64,000 bases of DNA from Artemia franciscana (GCF_032884065.1 NC_088867.1:30620252-30684251); one strand, 5' to 3'. Numbered from the stretch's first letter, positions 22,305 through 35,004 are shown. Notes: generated by a model from the letters alone, not told the origin. Made by a program: numbers and translations.

Positions 22305-22880
22305 TCAAGCAACACTTATACCGCCTTGTTTTGCTTTTGTAGAATAATATATTTGGTTGGAATCGTAATTAGCATGAAATGATAAAAGAACAAGTAGGTT
22401 AGTATCATCACTGACTAACATAGTAAGAAGAAAACTAAACAACTCAACAGAAATTTTGACGGTCTTGACATTGTAGGTACTGTGTTTGATAAATCCCAAG
22501 CACTGGTGGAATATCATTGAAAAGATGCTTTTAATCTTCCAATGATGTATGTGAAGAAGAGCTCCACCGTCCAAAACTCGAAGGTGGGGTCCTAGTAGTT
22601 CTTTTTTATTTGAGCACATGTTATCTAAGTTTTTAAAATATTCAAATTAAGCTTTTGTAAGATTAGGCTTGTTTGGTCTCCTCGTAAGCCTACGATCCTC
22701 AAATAGTGACGAAGGAATAACACGCAATTCATGTTTGAAGCAGTTTCTTTCTGGTATGTTTGAAATTTTTGCAGAAATCAAGAGCCTTAGGATCATTAGG
22801 TTACAATCTATGTGCTTAGTGTCCAGTGAGTCAGATCTCTTGGCTTTCATGAGGGCTATTTGTAATTTCTTTCTGGAAAA
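22305..22880 (-). pseudogene. Decayed fragment of an uncharacterised, possibly FEN1-like family
   Basis: Two consecutive minus-strand frames (22647-22850, then 22305-22619) give ELRVIPSSLFED, VLDGGALLHIHHW and LVSDDTNLLVLLSFHANYD. I recall an uncharacterised, multi-copy arthropod family with this order, usually VLDGG...VVFDGY...ADDTDVLVLL. The spaced acidic motifs resemble PIN/FEN1-type nucleases. That functional link is inference. A stop and gap between the frames, and loss of the middle part, show that it is broken. Confidence 0.45.
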
Positions 22881-23639
22881 AATACTCCTTTACTGACTTG
22901 TCAACCATGTTTGACTCTAAGGGAGCCATTGTTCCATTCATAATATTTCTCAGTCCTTCACAGCCATTGAATAAATTTGACTTTTCAAGCATTTCTACGA
23001 CAAGTAATCTGCCTTCGTGGTCCCCTTATTGTCTTGAGAGCCCCATTTCCTTCTGTTGTTCGCTAGTCCAGTACTTTTTTTCTTGGAAGCTCCTGCATAG
23101 GACAGTTTACTTCAATAAAAACATGACCCAACAAAACCAAAAGTATTAGTAGAATTCTGTTATTCCGCCTCCACCAGAAAGGCCTACACATGCCTTAAGA
23201 CTCCTCAGAAATTCTTGTTCTGTAACCAGGTCAGCTGACAACCCAGTACACTGCCTTTCTGAGTGCTTTTTCTTATGAAGACCATTGTCTCAAAAAGATC
23301 TCTAGATTTTAGGGCGATAAACGGATAGCTTATCCATTTTTTAAGGTAGATTCTAGCAATTTTTATTTACTGGTTATTACCTACTGCAGATTCATTTTAT
23401 CCTGTCCTATTTTGCTGCTAAAGTAGCTGTGACAAAAGTCTTGACGTGCATGAGTTCCTTTCCCATTTTGTTAAGACAATTTTTGTCAATATTATGTCAG
23501 TAATAGCCAAGGCTCTTCGGGCTCAGACGTGGCATTTCTCCCTTTTCGCACTGCTTTGATCTATTAAACTGAATTTTAATACAAAATGGTTATGATCCAA
23601 CTTCAGAAGTTTCTATTACTTGACAAAAATACATGGTAA

Positions 23640-24000
23640 CTGATTAGCCTTTACTAATTGCTTTTCCCCCTTCTCATATTATCTTCAATAGCGAAGCTAA
23701 TGATTGAATTTCATTTCTGTGGCACGCATGAATCCGACCAAGTGATCATCTCAGAAAGGTCAGGATAGGTAGATGGAATTTTCTCAACCATTAGGACAAC
23801 GCAAGTTACTATTTCGTTTGCCTGACGACCTAGAACTGTTTCAACCCACAATATGCAGCACATTTCTTCTATGCGTCCACCAGAAGTCCGTTCATATGAG
23901 TATACACTCTTCAAGTTATATGCTGCAATTCTTGTGTGTAGAAAAATGATGAAGTATTACCGCGAGGAAGCACAAATACATTTTCGAGGTCGAAGCATAA
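23640..24000 (-). pseudogene. Decayed transposase-like fragment with SDSC motif
   Basis: Minus-strand frames around 23711-24000 show CFDLENVFVLPRG, then after a break NEIVTCVVLMVEKIPSTYP and ITWSDSCVPQKNRN. This corresponds to an uncharacterised arthropod/cnidarian repeat-borne family with the signature NEI.SC...SD.CGGQN.N. The aspartate may be a catalytic residue of an RNase-H-fold core, which is inference. Frames are broken at about 23910 and 23711. Confidence 0.45.
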
Positions 24001-24009
24001 AACTGCTAC

Positions 24010-25390
24010 GGAACTATTAGTCGCATCCCTTTTGCTCTGCCCTCCAATCTTAGCCTTGCTAAGTCAAAGTCGATCAATCTGTTTAAAAAATGAAAATTTT
24101 CTGCTTATGAATTAGTGGAAATGTAATATCGGTACTCTTTATAGTAATACTTTTTTAGACTTGTAATTAAAACACTTATCTAAAATAAAAATGCTTTTAG
24201 ATAGGGAAATCTTTAAGAAGATTTTTAAAAATTTCGATTTTTAATCAAAATTACCAATAGGATTTCACTTGAAAAGGTTGCTTGTACATTTTTGCTTGAC
24301 TAGACTCACTTTTCTTTTTCAGGCCTTTCTTTAATCATATAGTTATCATGTAAATAATGTGTTGCAACTGTACGGAATAACGTGTACCAAAAATTTGTAT
24401 TTTTTAGAGAACCAAAGGTATTTTACATCTTCGGCTTGTGGTTGTTATTAGTATAGAACAGCGTGTTCATAAGAATTAGCTATATTAAGTTCTAAAAGCT
24501 GTTAAAAAGAGTTCACAGCTATTTAACCATAATGACGTCTAACCCTGCTGCTAAAAACAAATGGAATTTGGCGGATCACGCAAAATTATTGTTTTTCCTT
24601 GAAAGCGGAGCAGGGTGAACTAAGCAAGCAAGGGAAAAGTAAAACTAGATTAGGTACAAAACTTTGGCTGAGCTTAGCATAAAAAACTATTTTAGCAATA
24701 TTTCATTATGTGTGGCACTGTAGCCCGTGCTTCAGTTTGCAGCACTATGATACAATCTTCTTTTTTTGTCATGGTTGAGCTGATGGAATGGAGATTTTTA
24801 AAAAAGACAAACGGATTAACAAAAGTGTAGACAGTAATTTTTATATTTGTTGCGAAAGATTTCTGCGAAGTTTCATTTAATCAGGACCACTATTTTTGCC
24901 GTATTTGTTTCGAAAGATTGGTTCTAAGTTTGAAACAACCAGACATAAAAAAAAAATAAAATTGATGTAAAACTTATCCAAATGCACTTAGGGGCCCTCC
25001 ATGTGTCGCGGTGCAAGCCACGGTCCGTGAGTTTTTTTTTTAACTTTAGCACCGAATTTGTTGTGAAACACGCAAATTTTGGCAATTTTAGCACTTTAAG
25101 AACTAACCATAATGGCAGTCTTAGTTTTAAAATCTTGGAAGAAATTTGGCATGTTTTTGAAAGGGTCTGGCGTGTTTTTCGTCAACATCTTCCGGCAACA
25201 CTGATTAGAATATCCCCATTATTATCATCTTAACAAAACTATTAAAACCAAATAGCCTAGAAAGTGAGGATTAAAGCATTTTGCTAATGCTTTTTGCTAA
25301 TATCTTCTGTTTATTGTTTTAAAGGTTAATATTAAGGCATTTAAGCTATTTTTCCTTCTCTTCTTTATATCTTATGACTGGTAGTGTGGA
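24010..25390. other. No gene recognised
   Basis: AT-rich intergenic or repeat sequence. A stretch at about 24985-25210 ends in CCGGCAACACTG, which could be a transposon terminus; its partner-like sequence is at 17773. The frame at 24982-25233 shows no family similarity. Confidence 0.45.
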
Positions 25391-27960
25391 ATTCATTTCT
25401 CCTGGTTTCTCTGTAGTTCTTGGGAAGGCATTGAAAATGTCTGACCCCATTGATTCAGGAGGAACAGTTTTATCTGTTGTTTTTACAGGTGAGGACAGTA
25501 TCATTAGAGTCTGGTTGACGAAAATGAGGCAGCCTTGTCTCCTTAATTGACCACTGGGTGTAATTATGAAAGGAATTATGCTGTTAAGGAAGCAAATTAA
25601 AGAATGCCAAAAAGACTAGGGATCACCTAATGCTGCCAACTGCTTTAAAATCAAAATTATACAATGCTGAATAAGGTTATAGAGATAGGGAAGCTAGATT
25701 TGGCTAACAATCTAACATTAACATTTTTTGGTGAAAAGAACTTCTCTATCCACAGTTCACAGGAATTGCCTTCAAACCCCCTAAGGGCTACATGCCTGAG
25801 GGGCTGGTATTCTTTGATAAGGGCATTTTTACAATAGAGACTGATAGGATATCTGTTGATGGTTTTATCATTGCTCTCTCACTTGACCTTCCTGAATTTA
25901 TTTCTATTCTGGGTATGGAAAAAAAAGGTCATATATTCCCTGTGTCAGGATCGGCACCCACTGCCAAAGTTTGTTGTAGTAAGCGTAGATGTTCAAGATG
26001 TGCCAACAGCTGCCAAACACCATCTTGTACTGTTAATTGAGAAAATAATTCACTATTCAAGTGACCAAATTGTCTTGGCAACCATCATACTAAAGACAAA
26101 GCATATCCCATAACAAAGAATGTCAAAAAGGTTATTGTTAAGGCAGTACAAGAAAAAATCACCATTGATGCTGCAAAAAAAAAAAAAAAACTAAACACAA
26201 TCATGTCAACTCAACAGAGAGTCTTAAACCCCCTAATTAAGAAAATAATTGATGAAATCTTAACAGTTAGAATTCCTGAAATGATCATTTCATTTCTATC
26301 CTCAAAATTTAAACAAATTGAAGATTTAATCTCAGGCCATCTAGAAAAAAAAATGTTTCAGGATTGTCATGCCTCACATGTATCATCTAATAAAACATTT
26401 ACACCCCAAATAATTCTTTCTGAAGATGATTTGGAATCTATTCACTCAGTCCTAATCTCAATTTCAACAGTAAAACCAAAACATCATGAATCACAAAAAA
26501 TCTTACTCAACAAAAAATCAATTCTTCAAAAGAAATGCAGGTGCTCTTTCACCTATTTCAAAACAAAAAGCAACTAAAAAAATTGAAACAATCCTTAGTA
26601 TGAAAAACCACTAACAGTTTAGAATGAAAATAGTTCAATTTAACACAACAGGTTTACCCATTGATTGTTGGTTGAGTTGAAAAGATTTTTGGATATTGAA
26701 TCCCCTGAAAATTTTTGCACCCAAGAATCTCATTTGTCCTTAGGTAGAAACTTTAATATACAATACATAGAAAAGATAGAGTCCTTAATCTCTCTTCTCA
26801 AAAGGTGGAGGCCTTTTAACACTTGTTAGAAATGATTTGATTAGCTCTATTGTCAATATTGATGTCCAGTCATCTATAGAAGTATCAGTTATGAAAGTTG
26901 AGACTGATAATCTGCCTCCTCTGTCAGTTATCAATATTTGTATAAATAAACCCTCTTCTTTCAATCATCCTACCTTCAAGAAACTATTAGTTCTTTCCTC
27001 AAACCAGCTAGAACTTGGTAATTTTAATCTTCACCATCCTCTGTGAGATTCAACCTACCCTAAAGACCCTCAATCATTGTTGTTATTGGATTCAATATCT
27101 GTCAGTCATAACTCCCACATACTAATTACACCTAAGAACTTGAAACTTATGTGCATTCCCTCAATGGTTGAAATTCAACTATTGACCTTTGTTTTGTTGG
27201 TAGCAGACTACTTGTTTATTGTAAGATGTCCAGGATCCCTGATAATCTTGGCAGTCAGCATTATCCAATTATTACAGAACTGTTTAAAAGACCAGTCCTA
27301 TCTAAATTCAATATTGTACCTAGATAGATTTTCAATGAGGATATTTGGAAACCATGGGCAGTTAAATTAGGAAGTAGGGTACATTGTTTAAATAATGATA
27401 TGAATGATTTAAATGACAATATCACTAAAAGCATCATTGATGCTTCAAATCTTTTTTCAAACTCTAAACACAATTAGTAAAAAATAGAAAAAAATTGACA
27501 TTTTTGGAATAATAAATTAGAATTACTAAAACAAAATAAGTGTAATACCAGAAATATCTGGTTTTCAGATAAAAGGAACCTTTATAAAAATTGAAATGAG
27601 AAAGACTGAAGCTATTTTCAAGAAACATAATCTAGCTCAAAGAAAATCAGCTTGGGGAGATATTTGTGAAAATCATTTTAATCAGTCAACTCCTACTAAA
27701 ACCCTTTGGAAAAATTTGCAGGATATCAGCATAGAGAGCAGTCTATTCAAGGGATTAAGTCTGATGATGTTCACTTAAGTTCAAGCCATATGAAATGGCA
27801 GAGACATTGAATAGTCATTTTGCAGGCCAATATTCAAATAATTGTACATATAATAACTCTCTGTTTATGGAAGCTCAGTTTCCCCCAGGGTCTGTCACAA
27901 ATCTTGACAAAGATTTTGATATGGATTAGTTAACTTCTACAATACAGTCTCTAAATGACT
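25390..27960 (+). mobile_element. LINE relic (Jockey/I-like): ORF1 knuckles and endonuclease
   Basis: Residues PPKGYMPEGLVFFDKG followed by KVCCSKRRCSRCANSCQTPSC and, in another frame, CLGNHHTKDKA represent the CCHC zinc-knuckle region of a Jockey/I-type ORF1 (25760-26120). Frame 26203-26577 is the ORF1 C-terminal part. Frames 26837-27370 give endonuclease pieces: VINICINKPSS, LGNFNLHHPL (the GDFN-type block with D lost), and a GGSHHYPII-like SDH region. Frame 27596-27778 matches the linker before the reverse transcriptase (SAWGDICENHFNQSTPTK). No reverse transcriptase follows. Many stops make it non-functional. Confidence 0.8.
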
Positions 27961-28780
27961 CAGCATTTCTTGTCTGCTATGAAGGCTCCTTTGCTTTACT
28001 GCAGAATGCCAGAACTGCTGAACTTAAGAATTATGTTGCCAGAAAGCTAACACCAAATGACCTTCATCTCTCAGCAGCATCTTCCATGGAGAGGAGAAAA
28101 CTGGCAAAAGTGCCTATGTGCCAAGGTGATTACAAAGCACAGGATGAAATGACAATTGCAGAAATTATATGGGCTCTGAAGGTGATTGAGTCTGACTATT
28201 CTGGGAAATCCATAGATGACAAAACAGGTGTATATAAAAAAATGTTCCAAGATACAGTGGTGAAAACTTTTCCTTCAGGCAAACTAAGTTTGCTTATTTT
28301 TTTAACCATAGTTTTTGGACCCTATTTCTGGAAGATGACCCTGGATAAAGTTGGCAGAAAGCAGTTGTTGAAAAGACTATTTTTTTTGTATCCTGATGAA
28401 GTTTCAAAGCCAGTTTCTGCTCACAGTTATAAAATGCTGCCAGGAAGTTACCCATTGCAACTCAAAAAGACATGTTAGTTGACAAGTTTCAGCTATTCCA
28501 ATTATCTAGACTTTTGTTGGATCCAGGAAGGATTGACAACAAGCAGAACAAAGTGATCCAAGGAAGAAAATATCCAAACTTGTTAAAAATACTTTGACCA
28601 TTTCACACAGGTCTGCCAGCATTGAATGGGGTTTTTCCCTTTCTGGGCAAGTTCTCAGCAAAGAAAGAGTTTCAGTAAATGAACAAACTTTGAATGTGAA
28701 ACTTGTTGTGAAAGATAGGTGGAACAGAACTACAAATACTGTTTTTTCAAATGTAGAAGAGGCCTGTTGCCTCTTCTGAA
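27960..28780 (+). pseudogene. Second hAT-type transposase relic
   Basis: Frame 28086-28478 resembles a cnidarian/crustacean hAT-like transposase N-terminal part: MTIAEIIWALKVIESDYSG, then KKMFQDTVV, then GPYFWKMTL. Frame 28594-28779 carries SIEWGFSLSGQVLSKERVSV, the hAT C-terminal dimerisation motif (normally VERGFS...L...R). The catalytic middle between them is mostly deleted or scrambled. The downstream terminus, ending GGAAGCACTG at 29494, is related to the TIR of the element at 15374. Confidence 0.65.
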
Positions 28781-30040
28781 AATAAAAGCTCTTTACAATG
28801 CAACTTGTTGTCAGATATGAAAAGACTAATGGAGGATTCCCCTATTGTTATTATTGATTTATTTAAGGTAAGTTTTTCCATGGATTTATTTCAGGAATTG
28901 GGCAATGATCTGATTTGAGAGCCAGAAATTTTTTTGTGAATTATTAAGAGGAAATTTAATTTTGAGGGGGTTTTGGGGAGGACTAAAATTTGATTTTTGG
29001 GAAGAAACTATTATTTTTAGGATTTGTATATGTAGCTGCTTCTAATGTTTCAAAATATCCCAGTAGTAACTGTAGTGTTCATCTTTCCACATTTGAACAA
29101 GCAATTCCTTTTTGAGTTCCTACAATCTTTCTGTCTATTAGACACATTTTAAGCTGTGTTACTTGTTTGGACCATCCTGACAGCATCATCTGTTTATACC
29201 AGTGCTAACATTGAAATAGTAGGGAAAATGAAAACATGAAATTGTAAGGTCCTTTAATTGGTTTTGATTTCTACTCCCTAGTTAAGACTGAAGACAAAGA
29301 TTTTTTAAAGGCGAAGTGTGATCCCAATGGAATGCATCACAATGGTGTGGCAGAATACATTCCTACCTTGTGTGAAAAAAATATGACCTAGTACCTAAAG
29401 GTGTCTATTTCAAATAGGAAGATTAGTTTTGAGGACTTGGAGAACTAAATTTTCTTTTTGGGATTCTGAAAATTCAGGGATAATGGAAGCACTGCCCATT
29501 TCTTCTTTTTCATAGATAGCCACCATAGTTTCATCTATTGTTAAAACAACTAAAATTGTTATCATTACAACAGCTAGTTTCTTTGCAGAAGGAATAACAT
29601 AAGCTAAGCATCAACCATTCAGAAGACTTTACAAATAATTAGCTACTTTTACCTGATGAAGGATAATTTCAGAATTTAATTAAAAATTGTATTGACTGAT
29701 TGAAGTTGTACAGATTAAAACCAAAGTGAAAATTAATGTTCAAACTGAATAAACACAAATTTGTGCATTTATTTAAAATCATGTAGTGTTCAAAACTATC
29801 CCAAAATTCAGTTTTTTTCAAACATGTAGTTGCACAGCATCTTGTGTTTGATTAATTTTCAAAATTAATTTTTACTTAGAACCACATTAAGTACAGAAGC
29901 AGCTATAAGTACCATGATCAATAAAACGAATCATATAAAATTATTTGCTCCCACAACGCAGTCACATTAGTAATCTTTATTTTGGCATAGTCAGGGCTTT
30001 CATTTTTTTGGTTGAAAAGCTATTCTGTGAGTGCTTAAGG
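28735..30040 (+). repeat. Copy 1 of a ~1.2-kb block duplicated at 61.8-63.0 kb
   Basis: Aligned landmarks shared with 61755-62961 in the same order and orientation are GTAGAAGAGGC, TTTTGGGAAGAAACTATTAT, AAGCTGTGTTACTTGTTTGG, TTTCTACTCCCTAGT, GGAAGCACTGCCC, CTTACCTGATGA, AATAAACACAAAT, AGCATCTTGTGT, ATAAAACGAATCA and GTGCTTAAGG. The block starts with a hairpin (AGAAGAGGC/GCCTCTTCT, 28755-28777). Similarity continues about 540 bp beyond the hAT-like terminus at 29494, so the duplicated unit is larger than that element. Confidence 0.85.
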
Positions 30041-33000
30041 GCAGTAAGGTAAATTTCAGGGAATGTTGATCTATATCAGAACATACTGCTATAAACATTG
30101 AGGAGAAAGTTGAACTAAATCACAACATACTATGTGCATACAGATCACTGATACAGGCGTATCAGCAACATTTTTGGATAAGCTTATCATATCAAGAAGA
30201 AACCAGGGGTATCATGAGTGGGATGCTCAGTTGAGCAAAAGGCGAAATTTACCTGCTACTACTGCTATTAATACTATTGCTCTGCTAATGATAATACACT
30301 ATTACTACTACTGTTGTTCCCACTACTACTTTGATATTAGTACAATTGAGGCTATGCAAATGAAGGGGAAAATTAGACAGAATATTGACGAAGGATTTGA
30401 ACTATGTTAAAACACATTTTGTGCATGCAGATTGTCAAAAGGGCATATCTCAAAAATGGATTTAAGTATTAAGTTGGGACTTTCAGAGAATACTTGAAGG
30501 AGAAGATCAATTGGCAAAAAGGTAATACATGCCTGTCACTACTAACACTCCTACCACTGCTACTTTCACTAATACTACTACTGCTATTTTCTCTAATACT
30601 ATTACTGCTACTAAACAACTCCAACTACTACTTCAGTTGCACAGCGTGTAAGGCATAGAGTTTTAAGATTGAAAGGGTGTAATGGTTTTTTATGGCACTT
30701 GGTATTTACCAAGTGACATATAGTGATTTCAAATTCTGTCAGTCTGTCTGTCCTGGTTTTGCTAGTTTAGGCACTTCCAGATAAGCTAGGAAGATGACAT
30801 TTGGCAGGTGTACCAGGGACCAGACCAGATTAAAATATAAATAGTCGTTTCCCCAATTCGATCATCTGGGGGGGAGGGGGGAAATGAGGTATTTTTAACT
30901 TGCGAATGGGTGATTGGATCTTAGTGAAATTTGATATTTAGAAGGATATCGTGTCTCAGAGCTCTTATTTTAAATCCCGCGATCTGGTGACATTGGGGGG
31001 TTTTGGAGGGGGAAATCTAAAATCTTGGAAAACACCTAGAGTGGAGGGATTGGGATAAAACTTGGCAGGAAAAATAAGCACAAGTCATAAATACATGATT
31101 GACATAACCAGAATGGATCCGCTCTCTTTGGTAGAGTTGGGGGGGGGGGTTAATTCTCAAAAATTAGAAAAAATGAGGTATTTTTAACTTATAAAATAGT
31201 AATTGGATCTTAATGAAATTTCATATTTAGAAGGATCTCGTAAGTCAGATGTCTTATTTTAAATCTTGACTGGATCCAGTGTCATTGGGGAGAGTTGGGG
31301 GGGGGGTACCAGACATTGCTTAGAGTGGATAAATCAGGATGAAACTTGGTGGGAAGAATAAGCACAACTCCAAGATTCATGATTAACATAACCGGACCGG
31401 ATCTGCTCTCTTCAGGGGGCGGGGGGTAATTCGGAAAAATAAGAAAAATTAGGTATTTGTATTACAAACAGGTGATCTGATCTTAATGAAATTTGATAAT
31501 TTAGAAGGATCTTTTGCTTCTGAGGTCTTATTTTAAATACCGACCAGATCAGGTGACATTGAGGGGAGTTGGAGGGGAAAAGGATATCTTAGAAAACGCT
31601 TGGAGGGGAGAGATTGGGATGAAACTTGGTCGGTAGAATAAGCAATTGTTTTACATACGTGGTTGATGTAATCAGACTGGATCTGCTCTCTTTGGGGGAG
31701 TTAGGGGGTCCAGTGCTTTGGTGAGTTGGTGCTTCTGGACGTGTTAGAACGATGAAAATTGGCAGGCGTGAAGTCTTTTTCCACGATTCGACCATCTGGG
31801 GGGCTGAAGGGAGAGAAAAATTAGAAAAAATGAGGTATTTTTAACTTATGAGTGGGTGATGGGATCTTAATGAATTTTGGTATTTAGAAGAACCTTGTGT
31901 CTCAGAGCTCTTGTTTTAAATCCCAACCGGCATTAAGCCTCTGATTTTCCTTTTAAATCAATCTATTGCTTCTTATAATTTTGCTAGGGCTCATGCCATA
32001 TGGGCTCTTAGCTCTTGTTGTTTCATTTTGACTCTCTGCGTTTTGTTGGTTTGTTCTTTGGCATTTTTCTTGAGTATGCTATTTTGAGCTGAAGAAGAGA
32101 AGCAGTTGTCTTGTCAAAATATTTGCTTTGTATGTATTTTCAGTATTTTCGTTTAGCCTTAACAAAACCCATTTTGATTGTTTTTTTTATATATATATAT
32201 ATTATCACAGGCCAATGTGGTTTAAGAAATTATCTACTTCTCCTATTACCACCCCAATATTAATACTATTAAGGCTAATTCTATGAAGGTAAAATGTGGG
32301 AAAATATTGATGGCAAATTCAACTCACAAAGACACTATGTGCCTTTAGATTGTCAAAAAAGTGTATCATAAGAATTGATTTATGTATTAAGTCGTAATTT
32401 TTAGAGAATGCTTAATGAGGAAGAGCAATTGGCCAAAAGGCAATATATGCACACTACTACTAGTACTACTACCCCTGCTACATGTACTAGATTTACTACT
32501 ATTACTGCTACTTCTATTGCAACTACTTGTAAGGCTAAGAGCATTAGGATTAATATTTTAAGAACCTTATGAATATAGAGGATATCAAAAGAACATATTG
32601 ACAATGTCATAGCAATGGCTAGTTGTATTAAATTGAGTACTAATACTATTGCTGTGACTACTGTTACAAGTATACCTAAGGGTATGAAGATGAAATTTTC
32701 GGACAAGTTTTAGGGGTAAGGTAAACTGAATCACAACATGCCATCTGTATGCAGGTTGTCTGAAGGGTATATCAGCAATATCTTAGGGACAGTTTTGGGT
32801 GTGAAATTATAACTTACAAGTCTTGTTGTGGGGGATTTTGAACTAACTAAAATACAATATTTGCATCAGAACACTTCTGCTACTAAAGCTGAGACTGCTA
32901 ATATTAATAATACTGCTACTTCTATAACTACTGCTACTAAAACTGAGGGTATTAAGGGGGAAAATTTTGGGTAATGTTGGGTAATGCCCACATAGTTTGT

Positions 33001-33680
33001 CAAGAGGACATATCAGCAATATTTCAGGAACGATTGATGGTATTAAGTTGAAACTTTTGTTTTATGTTGAAGGGGATGTTAAAATAAATCAAAGGTGCTA
33101 TTTTCACCTTTGTTGCATACTACAAAGTTAGCATACTGCTAGTAGTAGCACACTGTACTACTGTTACTACAACTGTTGCTACTACACAAGCAAAGGGTAC
33201 ATGGTGGGTAAAAAGTCACTGACCCTTTTTATTTTTCAATATCTTTATTATTTCTTAATATTTTTTTTTAAGATCCTGGAAATTAATTATGGAGAAATTC
33301 AGAACCATACAACGTACAAAAATTGTAAAATCGTACTATCAAAACTAGAGCTCAATAATTCAAACCCAATTTGGACAATTGAATGGGTCAGTGACTTTTG
33401 GCCCACCCTGTATTATTGGGGAGCTCTCAAGGAATATTTGGGCGGATATTAAACTTGATAAACTAAATCAAATCAAACAATGATCATGTAGATTGTCAAA
33501 AGGGTGACAAAGCAATATCACAATACCAGCTTACATTACTAGATTAGACCTTTCAGGGTATTTTTTGGTGGAATCACGTTGTGGCGGAGTTTTGAACTAG
33601 TCAGAAGGCATTATGTTTATACCTTTAATAAAGCTTCTCTTACTGTTACTAATGACACTAAGGGCATTCAGTTGAAAATT
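30040..33680 (+). repeat. Macro-repeat array with ACT trinucleotide tracts
   Basis: At least six degenerate units occur at about 30050-30330, 30400-30650, 32290-32530, 32720-32950, 32980-33190 and 33480-33680. Each contains GATTGTCAAAAGGG-type sequence, TATCAGCAATATC, TTAAGTTG(A)AACTTTT, and then a variable run of ACT/GCT triplets (for example 30540-30620). Frame 30132-30410 lies inside it and is not a gene. The satellite at 30780-31930 interrupts the array, and further units occur at 9450-9840 and 42955-43070. Confidence 0.8.
30780..31930 (+). repeat. ~290-bp tandem satellite, four units
   Basis: The block GGATCTTAATGAAATTTGAT / TTTAGAAGGATC recurs at about 30918, 31207, 31480 and 31863 (spacing about 289, 273 and 384 bp). 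Each unit then carries TTATTTTAAAT, GTGACATTG with a G-run, GATGAAACTTGG, AGAATAAGCA, and GGATCTGCTCTCTT. G-rich tracts such as GGGGGGGGGG at 31140 recur at the same phase of the unit. Confidence 0.9.
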
Positions 33681-33734
33681 TTACAGAACGTTCAGATTTA
33701 AACTATTGTTTTCTTTTTCTCTGAAAAAGACTGC

Positions 33735-34345
33735 CAAAACAAAACGAACAGAAATTAATAAAAATAAATCTGTTCCTACCAAATAGGTTTTTTCAAACAA
33801 AAGTGAAGACCTCCATTAGATCAAAAATGAACATAAATAATCTACTAAGTGTAAAACTTCCACAAATTAGCCTCAATAAATAAATGAAACTCAGAATGAA
33901 CAGAAATTATATTTAATAACCGAGTCAAACTCAAAATGAGCAGAAATTAGCACGAGGTGGGCTTATAACCTCTATACCTTCTCAAGGCCAGATCATAATT
34001 ATCCCTTCACTAAAAAATTATAAATGAATTAATCCTTAAAATCTTAATAGTTTTGATTTATTAAGATTATAAAAGTAAAAACATTATAGCGGTTTTTCAG
34101 TAAAGTGCAAAATATATTGAAAAATATATTGTGAGTCCTACTCATGTTAATCTCTGCTCGTTTTGAGGGAGACTTGGTTATTTATTATAATTTCTGTTCG
34201 TTCTGGGTTTCATTTGTTTATTGAGGCTGATTTGTGGAAGTTTTACACTTGACAGATTATTTGATTCTATTTTTGCTCATTTTTGGTTTAATGGAGTTCT
34301 TTACTTTTCTTTGAAAAACTCATCTCATGAGAAAAGTTTTTCAAT
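33735..34345. repeat. Foldback element of family B
   Basis: The arms 33735-34020 and 34085-34345 are inverted copies: GAACAGAAATTA, AACTTCCACAAAT, CAATAAATAAATGAAAC and CAAAATGAGCAGAAATTA on the left reappear reverse complemented on the right. The ~60-bp middle is AT-rich. A single-stranded copy would form a very long hairpin. It lies about 0.7 kb upstream of the zinc-finger gene's first coding exon. Confidence 0.88.
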
Positions 34346-35004
34346 TAATCATGTGATACGTTATGATGTAACAATATCTTCTGTTTTATTTTAACTGTTT
34401 TCTTTTATCAAAAGAATTTGTCAAACTCTGATTATGCGCTTTCATCTAGAGTACTGAAATTGACGTAAGGGAAAGCTCAAGTTCGTTTTGAGTGAAAAGG
34501 TTAACAATAGTCAACGTCACCTACTGTTACGATACAGAATCATGGCCTCATTATAAAAAGCTAAATAAAATACTAATTTCATATGTTTTATCTATTTTGC
34601 AAAGTAAACTTGGTTGTTTTTCTAGATTTTTTACAGTAAAATAAATTGTCTCAAGTGTTTTAGCAGAAGCGACTTTCCTGGGTTTTTTTTTCTGTGTGTG
34701 TGTGTGTAAAGAAAAAAAAAAGACAAAACAGGAAGAAAAAAAGCAGAAATCTGATTATAAGCTACATAAAAATCTGTTAAGCTTGTAACATAATTTTCCT
34801 TAAAAAAATATTATAGTTTACTGTGCTCCTTTGAGGCTTGGACTCTGTGGATTCCCTGCCCTCTCTCTTGTTGTATATGAGTACCATTAAAAGGGTTCAA
34901 TTTGTATGCCTCTCTTCACCTAGCAATCCGTTTTTCTATTCCTCAAAAATAAACTTCTTGAAATTTTTGTTTGTGTTTGAATATAATTTTTTTTTGCTTA
35001 ATAG
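34345..35004 (+). other. Upstream of the first coding zinc-finger exon
   Basis: AT-rich, with a short TG run at about 34694-34708. It ends in a pyrimidine-rich tract and acceptor TTTTTTTTTGCTTAATAG. The open frame from 34838 runs through this tract and is taken to be intronic or untranslated, so a 5' noncoding exon is expected upstream but cannot be placed. Confidence 0.5.
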
